From Scardovia inopinata JCM 12537 (lineage in GTDB: Bacteria > Actinomycetota > Actinomycetes > Actinomycetales > Bifidobacteriaceae), in NCBI RefSeq assembly GCF_001042695.1, contig NZ_AP012334.1:62001-126000 (forward strand): a stretch of DNA of 64,000 nucleotides, written 5' to 3'. The translations under genes and the position numbers were made by a program. Shown in pieces: positions 55,826 to 64,000 of the stretch (positions are counted from its first letter, which is position 1; each line of letters opens with the position of its first letter). The notes beneath the pieces are model-generated. The model was not told the origin of the DNA. It did not search any database and worked only from the letters and a program-made list of their open reading frames with translations.

Positions 55826-56633
55826 TATTGTTTCCTTTCGAGGTATCATCTATTTCACACATTATAGGAAAATGATCGCTTATTTTTGTATTTGGTCTGT
55901 CATTTTTATCATAGAGTGTGCCGTGGCTGCACTCAGTAATAATTTTAAGCTGGTCTATCACTAAATTTGGAGCAAGCTCTCTTGATAAAAGAAATTGATC
56001 CAAAATATACCACATAGGGGAATAAAGTTTTGAATTATTATAATAGTAAGTACCGGGTGGTGCTGAGAAATCACCAAAGAAATTCCACATCGGATTGTAA
56101 TACTCTCTATATAGTGTACCAGACACCATTCTGGTTTTCTTTTTGGTTGTTTTAAGTGCTGGTAATCCGTGGAAACCATCTGCGTTTAATAGTCCCTTGG
56201 AATAGGGCATATCGTTGAAATCTCCAACAATTATCGATTTAAAAGAATTAATTTCTTCTTCGGTATCATGTACATCTTTGATTATTTCACGAATTTTTGC
56301 GAAACGTTCTTCGCTGTTGTCTCCATGCAGATCTGATATGAGATGTAACCCGCAAAGTACATATGTATTATTGATTACCTGTATTGAATAATAAGAATTT
56401 TGTCCTCTTGGTTCAACATTACGATAATTACCCCAAATATTAATTCTGTTACAGCCAAGTGTCATGTACTCAATGAAGTAATCTTGGTTAGCACGAATGC
56501 TTGTAAAAAGATTATCTTTATCTGCACAATACTCTGCAAGCACAATGATATCGATTTGCTGATCTTTTATGACACTGCTGAGATATGGGTTAATGTTCCG
56601 GTTGTTATTGGTGTTCCAAAATAGGATTCTCAC
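55812..56633 (-). CDS. Endonuclease/exonuclease/phosphatase-fold protein
   Basis: 273 residues from a GTG at 56633; no other start codon or ribosome site is seen, so it may be leaderless or weakly expressed. The fold shows in order: MRILFWNTNNN (first Asn), IDIIVLAEYC (catalytic Glu), a late VGDFNDMP (Asp/Asn pair), and SDHFPIMCEI (Asp-His pair), which is the complete metal and catalytic set of the family. The substrate could be DNA, RNA or a phosphoester. It heads a three-gene operon with two unknown small proteins and is divergent from an RloC-like ATPase. Confidence 0.87.
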   Translation of the reverse strand: MRILFWNTNNNRNINPYLSSVIKDQQIDIIVLAEYCADKDNLFTSIRANQDYFIEYMTLGCNRINIWGNYRNVEPRGQNSYYSIQVINNTYVLCGLHLISDLHGDNSEERFAKIREIIKDVHDTEEEINSFKSIIVGDFNDMPYSKGLLNADGFHGLPALKTTKKKTRMVSGTLYREYYNPMWNFFGDFSAPPGTYYYNNSKLYSPMWYILDQFLLSRELAPNLVIDQLKIITECSHGTLYDKNDRPNTKISDHFPIMCEIDDTSKGNNNGKK

Positions 56634-56938
56634 AAGTGAAGTATTGCACGAGCTAATTACAATAAATATGGATCCACTCTTTATTATTAGAGTTATCCTT
56701 ATTCGGCATTTTTTCTCTTATAGGTTAGAATTGTGTTGCCTTTAGTTGCGCGTTGAATGTTAGAACAATGACAGGACATCCAAATGTATGAGATTAAGGT
56801 TACTTAAGATTATTTATCTAGATTCTGGATGTGGTCGGCATGAGCTAGACTAACACTTATCGATTTAAAAATCTTGCCATCGTCCTATTCTTATAGTTCA
56901 TAGAGTAGTAATAAACAGCGGTGAGGAAGAACGCTAAA
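56634..56938. other. Divergent intergenic gap between nuclease operon and AAA ATPase
   Basis: 305 bases, A/T-rich, no gene seen. It must contain the promoters of both transcripts. The shared gap suggests joint regulation, but no repeat or operator stands out. Confidence 0.4.
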
Positions 56939-59191
56939 ATGATTCAAGAATTTAATAATGTCTCTAGAAAATCTTTTAAAAATTATACATCAAAAGATTT
57001 GAACCTTCAACCAGTGAATGTAATATTTGGAATGAACGGCTCTGGGAAATCTGCACTTGCGGAATGGCTTTATGATTCATCGCGCACAGACACGCAACTT
57101 TTTAATACTGATTATGTTGAGCGGGAAATTCGTGTACGTAGTTCAATTAATGGAGTTCGTCTTATTGTAGGTAGTGATATTGAGGAAACTGAAAAAGTTG
57201 AAGAAAAAAGAAAAGAAAGAGACAAAATAAAAAAAGACATCGCCGGGATTGAAAGTGAAATGGAAAATGCGAAAAATTCATTGGCTGACCGGATTCAAGA
57301 AATTTTTACAAAAGAAAGTAAGAAATTTAACAATATTAAGATTCGTCAGAAGCCGAATCTTAAAGTACAACCTCATGTTGTATTTGAGAAGTGGAAACAG
57401 GAAGCCAAGAACGGTGAAGATTTATCAGAGGATCAGGATATTTCGGGTAATGATGATATTGAACGAAGAATTGATGCTTTGAAAACACGATTTAATGAAG
57501 CACCGCAGCCTTTTGAGAAAGAGGATATCGAATTAGTCCAAAAAGAACTAATCACGCAACTATCGCGTATTGTAATTAAACCACACGAGGAGTTTACTCA
57601 GAGCTTGTTGGATTGGTTATCGAGTGGTAAAGAATTGCATGACCAAAATGTAGAGAGACAGACTTGCAAATTCTGTGGTAATGAGTTCATTACAAGAGAA
57701 GTTTTTAAACGAATTGAGAATGCAGTCAGTGCTGAGTATTCACAGTTTTGTCAAAAGTTAAATTCTTTGAGTCAAGCGTTAGAGCGCATTAAAAAGTCTT
57801 TTACAACGATTACTCAAAAAAAAGAGATGAATGATAGTGATGAATCCTCTTTGGAAAAGGAGATAGAGTTCTTTCTTAACGCTCTCTGTGAAAAACAAAA
57901 GGACACGGAGACGCCAATCAATTGTGATTCATCTAGAGTAGAGCGGCTCATAAAATCTTTGTATAACACCCAGGAAGGCATTATTGGAAGCAGAGATAAA
58001 ATCAAAAGGGATATAGATAACTGGGAGGATAAGCTAAAGCATCAAGAAGATTTAGCCAAAATGCATATTGGCCGTTCTATTAGCTCTGACGCAGTATGTG
58101 TAAATAATTATAATAACTATATCGACCGTCACGATTGTCTGGTTCAGAAAACTGAACGACTTGATTCGTTGAAAAGAGATATTCAAAATTACAAATTGCA
58201 GAAAAGTAATCTCGGAGAATTTGAAAAAATTGTTAATCATGTATTCGAGCAAGAGGGGATTCCTTTTTCCATAATAGTTGATGATACGGGTCATAGTTAC
58301 ACACTTGTGTCTAAAGAAGATCCGCTATCTAGCACTAGAGCGCCTATTACAGCTAATGATTTGAGCGAAGGTGAGATACGTCTTCTTGGATTTTTACATT
58401 TTTATCTCTCATTATATGAAGGAACTAAAATAAGGAATAGCGAAAAAGAAAAAATTAATCTACAGCAGTTTTCTCCAACAGTTGATACAATTGTTATTGA
58501 TGATCCTGTAACCAGTCTTGACCTTAATAATCGTTTTACTTTACTAGAGATAATTAATAAATTATCAAAACAGGTAGTTGATCAACACAAACAATTGTTT
58601 ATCCTCACTCACTCGCCATTTGACTTTAATGATTATGCTTTTCACTGTTCTAAAGACAATAAGACTAGGCTTAGAATATATAAAGATGAAAATGGTAATA
58701 GCGTTATTGCTAGGTACGAGCATGATGTGTTTAATAACTATTATCATGAGCAATTCAATTTTGTTATGCAATTTGCGTTGGATGGGAAGGAAAATATTCA
58801 ATTAATTGAAAATCCGGTAAAATACGCAAACCCGATGCGATTCGTTTTAGAATCGCACGCAAGGACTCATTATGGTATTTCTGATTTTACACAGAAGAAT
58901 TACGACAAAATAAAAGAAAAATATTTGATTCCAGAAGAATGGAATAAAGATGAAATAATCAATGCCATAAATCTGATAAATGAATTATCGCATGGACTTT
59001 CATTTATGGACAGTGGTGCTCAAGCGATGTCGACAAGGAGTGTTCAAAAGGCAATCCGTCAATTAATCTGTGTTCTTTACAATAAAGATCCACAACATAT
59101 TGAGTCTTTGTATCAGCCAACGAGCAAAAGGAAGTGGAGCAACGCAAAGAGAAGTATCCAGGAATGGAGCCAAGGTCTAGTTCAGGCGTAG
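56939..59191 (+). CDS. AAA_13-type ATPase, RloC/PrrC-like, candidate anticodon nuclease
   Basis: 750 residues from the ATG at 56939 (GAGGA 11 bases ahead; GTG at 56921 possible). Walker A is FGMNGSGKSALAEWLYD (about 32-48), then long coiled coils, a zinc-hook-like C243-KF-C246 in RQTCKFCGNEF, a second coiled coil, ABC-signature-like NDLSEGEIRLLGFLHFYL (about 475), Walker B TIVIDDPVTSLD (D521) and the switch FILTHSPFDFND. The C-terminal part has R634-xxx-E638 and H685 (INELSHG), which resemble the R-E-H set of PrrC/RloC tRNA anticodon nucleases. A function in phage defence by tRNA cleavage is inference. Confidence 0.82.
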   Translation: MIQEFNNVSRKSFKNYTSKDLNLQPVNVIFGMNGSGKSALAEWLYDSSRTDTQLFNTDYVEREIRVRSSINGVRLIVGSDIEETEKVEEKRKERDKIKKDIAGIESEMENAKNSLADRIQEIFTKESKKFNNIKIRQKPNLKVQPHVVFEKWKQEAKNGEDLSEDQDISGNDDIERRIDALKTRFNEAPQPFEKEDIELVQKELITQLSRIVIKPHEEFTQSLLDWLSSGKELHDQNVERQTCKFCGNEFITREVFKRIENAVSAEYSQFCQKLNSLSQALERIKKSFTTITQKKEMNDSDESSLEKEIEFFLNALCEKQKDTETPINCDSSRVERLIKSLYNTQEGIIGSRDKIKRDIDNWEDKLKHQEDLAKMHIGRSISSDAVCVNNYNNYIDRHDCLVQKTERLDSLKRDIQNYKLQKSNLGEFEKIVNHVFEQEGIPFSIIVDDTGHSYTLVSKEDPLSSTRAPITANDLSEGEIRLLGFLHFYLSLYEGTKIRNSEKEKINLQQFSPTVDTIVIDDPVTSLDLNNRFTLLEIINKLSKQVVDQHKQLFILTHSPFDFNDYAFHCSKDNKTRLRIYKDENGNSVIARYEHDVFNNYYHEQFNFVMQFALDGKENIQLIENPVKYANPMRFVLESHARTHYGISDFTQKNYDKIKEKYLIPEEWNKDEIINAINLINELSHGLSFMDSGAQAMSTRSVQKAIRQLICVLYNKDPQHIESLYQPTSKRKWSNAKRSIQEWSQGLVQA

Positions 59192-59499
59192 GACGTCGTG
59201 GGCTATAGTGCAGTCCATTTTTTGTCCCTAATGCTTCTCGCTCATACAATCAAAACCAACCAATGCAAAAAGGGCTATACCAGCAAGCTAACAATGATCT
59301 ATCGTTTATCGTTGTTGCGAGTACAATTATTGCCGCGAGTGCCTATTGTTACTATAGTGACCTACCGATGAGCCACCCCCTGCACTTTAAAACTTATATA
59401 AGCTGTCAATCGCTAAGGCGTGGAATGCTCGACTCCTGCATTGTTGGCATCTTTTTCAATGCTGTGGACGCATGTAGGAAACTGTCATGTGAAATAGAT

Positions 59500-59678
59500 C
59501 TGCCAGATCTATCTCTATTCTGCCAAATCCGGCTCTATCGTTGCGAAGGAGGGCCAAGGTATTTACCTTCTTGGATGCCATCAAAACCAATATCGGCTAT
59601 ATCGTCTGGTACGCGAGCATGGAAAGTAGCCAGCGCTCGTAGAGTACTGATTGCAACTGAATTAGTTATGCAAAAATT
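59500..59678 (-). pseudogene. C-terminal half of a LacI-family regulator, decayed
   Basis: The minus strand from 59678 reads NFCITNSVAISTLRALATF, ARVPDDIADIGFDGIQEGKY and LGPPSQR then stop, the unmistakable end of a LacI-type effector domain. After the stop another frame gives EPDLAE, matching the usual LTTIxPDLAEIG. It is cut at 59678 by the IS1249-type element; the N-terminal part continues on the other side at 61056. The rest of the gap from 59192 holds no other recognisable gene. Confidence 0.7.
59671..59678. repeat. Target-site duplication, left copy
   Basis: CAAAAATT directly left of the IS element; the right copy at 61048-61055 is CAAAAATA. Eight bases with one difference, the size made by IS256-group transposases. 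Confidence 0.75.
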
Positions 59679-59713
59679 GGGTATCCGGAAGAATTGTGTG
59701 TCTTTATTTCGGG
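59679..59713. repeat. IS left inverted repeat
   Basis: Begins GGGTATCCGGAAGAATT and runs to CGGG; pairs with 61013-61047 with three mismatches. Confidence 0.88.
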
Positions 59714-59823
59714 GTTTGGGTTGGAATGACGGGCGAAACTGGGTGTAGTTAAGCTTTTGAGGCTTGTTCTTGGGTGTGTTTGACTTTCTTGGTAGACTGT
59801 GTTAGTTGCGGTTTGCTTAGTGT

Positions 59824-61007
59824 ATGGGTCGTAAGAAAAGCACACGCAAGTGTCCTATCTGTCAGCAAACTGGGATGAAAAGGAACGGGGTAATATCCTC
59901 GGGAAAGATCCGGTGGCGGTGCACGCAGTGCGGAGCATCGAGTAGTCGTCACAGGCCAGATGTCAGTCAGAAAGCCGTGTTCACAAGTTTTCTTGACTGG
60001 CTCATGGGGAAACTGTCAACCTCAGGTTAGTTCTTCTTTTACAGAACGGACGTTTAGAACACGAATAAGCTGGTGCTGGCAGGTGAAGCCTCGTATTTCT
60101 ATGACCGGGGAAATTTATAATCAAGTCCAGATTGATGGAACCTCTTTACCGTATGGCTGGTGTCTTCTGGTTGCTCTAGCCCAGGGCAAGGTTATCGCGT
60201 GGCAGTGGTGTGATAAAGAAAACAAGAACGCGTACCACGCTCTTTTTTCCAGGCTTGCCAACCCTCTTATGGTGGTTACGGATGGGCATGCTGCAGCACT
60301 AAGTCAAATCAGTAACTGTTGGCCGGATACTCGTGTTCAACGCTGTCTCGTGCACGTTAAACGTACCATTCGAACCTGCACGAGCATGCACCCACAACTG
60401 CCTGCAACACAAGCACTCTGGGGTTTAGCTAAACAGCTTGTTACTGTTCGTACGATTGAAGAATCGACCTACTGGTTAACTCTTCTGCACAAGTTTTATG
60501 AACAGTTTGCTCCATGGTTGAACGAGAAAACATGGCGCAGGAATACTCTTCCCGGTGATATTGCTCACTGGGTGAAATCCACCCAAGAATGGTGGTGGAC
60601 TCACTACAACGCTCGACGAGCGTATAAAACCCTGGAAAAACTTGGCGTAGGAAGGAACCCTCTTTACCTTTCTCGATCCTGAGCTCATCGCACAAACTCA
60701 CGAGAATCTCGCTTCAACAACAAATGCTCTTGAGGGTGGAGTGAACGCGCAAATCAAGAATCTCGTACGATACCACCGTGGGCTGTCTGAAGATCATATG
60801 AGACGAGCGGTGGAATGGTGGTGCTATCTGCACTCACCGAATCCCCAAGACCCAATCAGCCTCATCCACCAAACAGATCTAAAACTACACAAGAAACAAG
60901 AAACCATAGAACCAGAAACCGGACCAGCACATATTGACACCGGAATAGACCTCACCCACACGGACTACCTACCCGGAATCTCTATCAGAAAAGGACACGT
61001 AGGCTAA
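59824..61007 (+). pseudogene. IS1249-type transposase, two frameshifts
   Basis: Three frames give one protein in order. Frame 1 from 59824: a zinc-ribbon, KCPICQQTGMKRNGV and RWRCTQCGASSS, then FLDWLMGKL. Frame 2, entered near 60026: SWCWQVKPRI, VQIDGTSLPYGWCLLVAL (first catalytic Asp) and LMVVTDGHAAAL (second Asp), then QRCLVHVKRTIR. Frame 3, entered near 60658: TNALEGGVNAQIKNLVRYH (catalytic Glu) to the stop at 61007. The DDE residues survive, but the frame breaks at about 60026 and 60658 should prevent a full enzyme. Confidence 0.87.
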
Positions 61008-61012
61008 ACACA

Positions 61013-61047
61013 CCCGAAATAAAGACACACTTTTCTTCCAGATACCC
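61013..61047. repeat. IS right inverted repeat
   Basis: Reverse complement of 59679-59713 with three mismatches; starts six bases after the transposase stop codon. Confidence 0.88.
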
Positions 61048-61055
61048 CAAAAATA
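61048..61055. repeat. Target-site duplication, right copy
   Basis: CAAAAATA directly right of the IS element; matches the left copy CAAAAATT at seven of eight bases. Confidence 0.75.
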
Positions 61056-61400
61056 AGCTGTCTAATTTATCGCCTGACCGCAGCAGTCTACTCGTGGCTA
61101 CTTCGGCATTCTGGCTAGATCATTCGTAAGAAATACAAGCGTCAAGAGTTAAATTCTTCCTTTAAGCATGAAAGCTTTTCCTCCTGGGTTCTTCTCTCTG
61201 CAGTTGATGAGTCAATCGTGTTATTCACCCGTTTCGTGGGAGATTGTTGCAATCAGTTAGGAAAAGTATGGCTTATCAAGCTCATATATTGTTACACCGG
61301 TAATTTCGTTTCGGTTGATATGCAGTGACCCGGCAGAAAGATTTGTTGTATAAGGTAGGCGTATAAGGCAAGTGTTGGAGCAAAGAGACATAGAAAAGAG
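61056..61400 (-). pseudogene. N-terminal half of the same LacI-family regulator, decayed
   Basis: Read leftward from about 61400 in shifting frames: CRVTAYQPKRNYRCN (compare the GYxPNxxAR of LacI proteins), ITGVTIYELDKPYFS then LIATISHETG (compare DLxNPFFSxLI), and VNNTIDSSTAERRTQEEKL (compare NTxxDxxRQEEYL). Several stops and frame changes separate them, so the gene is dead. Order and strand fit the C-terminal piece beyond the IS element. The remaining bases to 61493 show no gene. Confidence 0.55.
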
Positions 61401-61493
61401 ACATAAAAATAAGGTGGCTGAGTTAGAGATATCTAGAGATACCTGGTGCCAACCACCGTATTGTTTTATAAGTAGGACATTATTTCTGAATGG

Positions 61494-62540
61494 CTATTTT
61501 GTTTTCATTAGGGATTGTGCTGCCTCCTGACACACTTCAAGGCTTGGACAGGTTGCGGGGCCATCCATCGTGGTGGATAAAGCACCTGCACAGTTTGCTA
61601 ACACTAAACTCTCATATAACGGTCTTCCAAGAAGAATTGAAGCGCAGAGTGCTCCAGAATGAGCATCTCCAGCGCCATTTGTGTCGATTGGTTTTACCTG
61701 AAGAGTTGGAATAAACTGGACACTCGACTCAGAAGCCATAGCTGCGCCGCAGTACCAAGCACCCTTTGCTCCTGCTCTAAGAATTACTGGTGTATTAAGG
61801 TAACGGGAAAGAGCTGAGCATTGGTGGGAATAGAAACGATTATCATCTTCTGCCGGAGAAAGATTAATACTAAATCGTTTGCACAAGATTGTTGCCTCTC
61901 TTTCGTTCACTGACCAAAGAAGTTTAAGGTTTTGAAGAGTCTCTATGCAAGAGTCCTCGATATCTGCGACCATTGGACCAACATCAAACAGGGTGGTACC
62001 AGCCCAGCCTTTATTTTTTCTGGCAAAACGCTCGATAGCTTCACGGTTGCTCTTGTGAGAGAATGAATATCCGCTAAGATACACTACATCACCTTCAGAC
62101 AGATTAATTGATTCATATGTTTCAGGAGGAACCATAGTTTCTGCCCCGCGAGTCGAGACAAAAGTACGTTCGCCAGAAGGTTCAGTCATGGCTACGCAAT
62201 AGCCTGTATCTATATTGGGCAGAGTTGGCCCTAACGTTTTTACTCCGATTTTATTTAGGGCTTCGACAGCCTTGTCAGCCATTGGTCCCGTTCCCAAAGC
62301 ACCCATATATACCGCAGGCGCGTGGAACCGCCGTATGGCAGTGAGTACATTGTAACCGCCGCCAACACTTATATCGTTACTAGTTGCAAAGATATCCCCG
62401 CCTCTTTCTGGCAGATGATCAATGTGAAGAGTCAGATCTACGATTACCTGTCCTAAGTGAAATACGCAAGGAGCGTGCGGAGAGGGAACAGCTTGTGCAG
62501 CACTTGGCTGTAATGGAGCATCATGAGTTAAAGAATTCAT
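61494..62540 (-). CDS. PfkB-family carbohydrate or nucleoside kinase
   Basis: 348 residues, cytoplasmic. After a 25-residue variable tail the ribokinase fold starts with VFHLGQVIVDLTLHIDHLP and the substrate site GGGYNVLTAIRRF. The PfkB signature with the catalytic Asp is VKPIDTNGAGDAHSGAL. The family phosphorylates ribose, fructose, nucleosides or pseudouridine; none of these can be chosen from sequence. It starts nine bases after the permease stop, so uptake and phosphorylation of one substrate are coupled. Downstream is the dead LacI regulator. Confidence 0.92.
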   Translation of the reverse strand: MNSLTHDAPLQPSAAQAVPSPHAPCVFHLGQVIVDLTLHIDHLPERGGDIFATSNDISVGGGYNVLTAIRRFHAPAVYMGALGTGPMADKAVEALNKIGVKTLGPTLPNIDTGYCVAMTEPSGERTFVSTRGAETMVPPETYESINLSEGDVVYLSGYSFSHKSNREAIERFARKNKGWAGTTLFDVGPMVADIEDSCIETLQNLKLLWSVNEREATILCKRFSINLSPAEDDNRFYSHQCSALSRYLNTPVILRAGAKGAWYCGAAMASESSVQFIPTLQVKPIDTNGAGDAHSGALCASILLGRPLYESLVLANCAGALSTTMDGPATCPSLEVCQEAAQSLMKTK

Positions 62541-62549
62541 GAGTAACCA

Positions 62550-63998
62550 CTAATCCTTAATTGTTTGACTTGTTTGTTTTAATCCGCCCAGTGCGGCGTA
62601 AAGAATGCCTGAGAGGAGTAGGGAAACTATCCAGGCAAGACCATTTTTCCCAATTGTGGTTGAAGCTAGTGGTCCAGAAAACCAAATCTCATTTTTTGAA
62701 ACTTGTGCCGTTACAAAAAGGAAACCAACGATAATTGCGGCCAACCAACTGATAAATGCTGGTAAATTGATTCCGTGCCAATACCAATACGATGATGTAG
62801 GAGTAAGATCAAGCAAGCCATCAGGGTCGTATTGCTTTCGTCGGATCATATCAGTCAGGAATATTCCTGTCCAAGCGCTCAACGGAACGGCTAAGAGAGA
62901 AATAAAGGTTACAAAAGGACCATAGAATCCACTTGAGCCGAGGGTGAAGTACAAAGCTCCGCTGGTAGTTACTACAACATCAAGGATAACAGCATAAACA
63001 CGAGGAATTCTGAAACCTAAAGTAATTGTAGTTAATCCCGCTGAATAAACTGAAAGGTTATTAGACATCAATAATCCTGCGAAAGCTGCTATGAGATAGG
63101 GTATTGAAACCCATGCCGGCAGCGCCATGCGTACTGCAGCGACAGGATCTGATGCAGTCGCAATTGATGAGTTTCCTGCGGTGAGAATAATTCCAAGACC
63201 AATGATTATGGTTAGGGGAATCCCTGCTCCAGTGGCAGCAACAAGAATCAATGAGTGAGATGAGACAGATGTTTTTTGGTATCGTGCCATGTCAGCACCA
63301 GAATTAACCCAACCTATACCTGTACCGGCGGCGATTGTACCGATTGCAATTAAGAAAGCACTCAACGATCCAGGTTTATTGCTTATAAACGATGCCCAAT
63401 TTACTGTAGTAGAGAGGTATATTGCAACAATCAGAGTGAGAGCTCCAAAAATATATGTAGCCCATTTCTGTACTGTTAGTATAAATGCATGTCCTGCAAC
63501 TGAGACAATAACCGTCAGCGCAACAAAAATTACAATGCAGAAGAAAGTTAGTACTGGTATCTTCTTTGCTTCTGCAGGAGTTCCAAAAATTATTGCGCTT
63601 AGTGACAAAAGTGCGAATGCACCAGTCATTGTATTGACAGTTTCCCATCCAAGGCGTGAAAGCAAAGCAACCAAGGTTGGGCCAATATTGCCTCGTACAC
63701 CAAAGATTGCGCGAGATAAGGTGAGAGATGGTGCCCCGCCATGTTTACCCGCGACAGAGATGAGTCCAACAAGCGCGAAAGAGCCGAATGATCCTAGAAT
63801 TGCCGCAAGTAAAGCTTGCCAAACATTAAGACCAAGGGCGACTAATGTTGCGCCAAGGGGTATCCCAAGAATAGAAATATTTGCAGCAAACCATACCCAG
63901 AATAACTGTGCAGGATTGCCATTGCGTTGATCCCTCGGAACTGGCTCAATGCCTCGTTGCTCAACACGGGAAAGAATCCCACCACTCTTCGTTGGCAT
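62550..63998 (-). CDS. NCS1-family purine/cytosine-type permease
   Basis: 482 residues if it starts at the ATG at 63998; the true start could be just outside the window. Twelve membrane segments. The family start is seen as NPAQLFWVWFAANISILGIP and LTLSRAIFGVRGN, followed by GWETVNTMTGAFALL and GIGWVNSGADMARYQ. NCS1 symporters take up nucleobases, hydantoins or nucleosides with protons or sodium. The neighbouring PfkB kinase suggests a nucleoside or similar ligand. A regulator of LacI type once followed on the same strand. Confidence 0.92.
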   Translation of the reverse strand: MPTKSGGILSRVEQRGIEPVPRDQRNGNPAQLFWVWFAANISILGIPLGATLVALGLNVWQALLAAILGSFGSFALVGLISVAGKHGGAPSLTLSRAIFGVRGNIGPTLVALLSRLGWETVNTMTGAFALLSLSAIIFGTPAEAKKIPVLTFFCIVIFVALTVIVSVAGHAFILTVQKWATYIFGALTLIVAIYLSTTVNWASFISNKPGSLSAFLIAIGTIAAGTGIGWVNSGADMARYQKTSVSSHSLILVAATGAGIPLTIIIGLGIILTAGNSSIATASDPVAAVRMALPAWVSIPYLIAAFAGLLMSNNLSVYSAGLTTITLGFRIPRVYAVILDVVVTTSGALYFTLGSSGFYGPFVTFISLLAVPLSAWTGIFLTDMIRRKQYDPDGLLDLTPTSSYWYWHGINLPAFISWLAAIIVGFLFVTAQVSKNEIWFSGPLASTTIGKNGLAWIVSLLLSGILYAALGGLKQTSQTIKD

Positions 63999-64000
63999 AA

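Larger units (their letters stand above)
59679..61047 (+). mobile_element. IS1249-type insertion sequence, 1369 bp
   Basis: The ends are 35-bp inverted repeats, 59679-59713 and 61013-61047, identical at 32 of 35 positions; both contain GTGTGTCTTTATTTCGGG. It is flanked by an 8-bp direct repeat (7 of 8). Inside is one transposase gene with two frameshifts. It interrupts a LacI-family regulator gene. Intact ends and a broken transposase mean it can only move if helped by another copy. Confidence 0.88.

Noticed and set aside
59263-59748. A plus-strand frame of 161 codons between the ATPase gene and the IS element
   Set aside because: No ribosome site or family match; it runs into the IS end and lies antisense to the LacI remnant, whose match is convincing.
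1-64000. CRISPR arrays, rRNA and tRNA genes
   Set aside because: No regularly spaced repeats, conserved rRNA segments or tRNA folds were recognised in reading the gaps; a tRNA or Rfam scan would settle small RNAs.

Overview
The window looks like chromosome of a lower-GC member of the Bifidobacteriaceae (Scardovia, Alloscardovia or Bifidobacterium type). This is inferred from a sucrose phosphorylase whose catalytic residues fall at D192/E232/D290 as in the Bifidobacterium enzyme, an adjacent major-facilitator transporter, sugar ABC loci without their own ATPase, and an actinobacterial iron-uptake cluster. No rRNA, tRNA or CRISPR array was recognised.

Layout. 1-4.3 kb: housekeeping genes (partial L,D-transpeptidase, HD-domain protein, L-serine dehydratase sdaA, uracil phosphoribosyltransferase upp, tRNA deaminase tadA). 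4.4-13.3 kb: an alpha-galactoside/alpha-glucoside locus with a GH36 alpha-galactosidase, a ROK regulator facing a binding protein and two permeases, and a GH13 alpha-glucosidase. 13.3-18 kb: a GT2 glycosyltransferase, two convergent paralogous membrane proteins and an unknown lipoprotein. 18.2-21.5 kb: sucrose phosphorylase and MFS permease. 21.8-34.6 kb: an iron and flavin block flanked by two amino-acid permeases: ApbE flavin transferase, FTR1 permease, P19 lipoprotein, DUF2318 Fe-S membrane protein, two FtsX-like permeases, and one polypeptide that joins an ABC ATPase to a lipoprotein-like anchor and an FMN_bind domain.

34.7-54.4 kb: a cell-surface polysaccharide locus. Its left part has host-like composition (DUF4012 protein, DUF4422 glycosyltransferase, priming sugar-phosphate transferase). 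From about 42 kb it becomes AT-rich and mosaic: an EcsC-family gene broken by one in-frame TGA, a RelE/ParE-Phd/YefM toxin-antitoxin pair, a decayed IS3 element, then wzx, glycosyltransferases, an L-type lectin-like protein, a Wzz-like protein and wzy. A truncated flippase tail (54.6 kb) and a possible acyltransferase tail (55.1 kb), both with host-like composition, look like scars of an older cluster replaced by cassette exchange.

55.2-59.2 kb: a candidate defence module, with a GTG-started endonuclease/exonuclease/phosphatase-fold protein and two small unknown proteins, divergent from a 750-residue RloC/PrrC-like AAA ATPase carrying a zinc-hook CxxC and a C-terminal R-E-H set. 59.5-64 kb: a nucleobase/nucleoside-type permease and PfkB kinase, followed by a LacI-family regulator gene that has decayed and is split by an IS1249-type element with 35-bp inverted repeats and an 8-bp target duplication.

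A recurring trait of the host-like part is short tandem duplication (9 to 19 bp) at gene ends and in gaps, most clearly in upp, tadA and after the sucrose phosphorylase gene.
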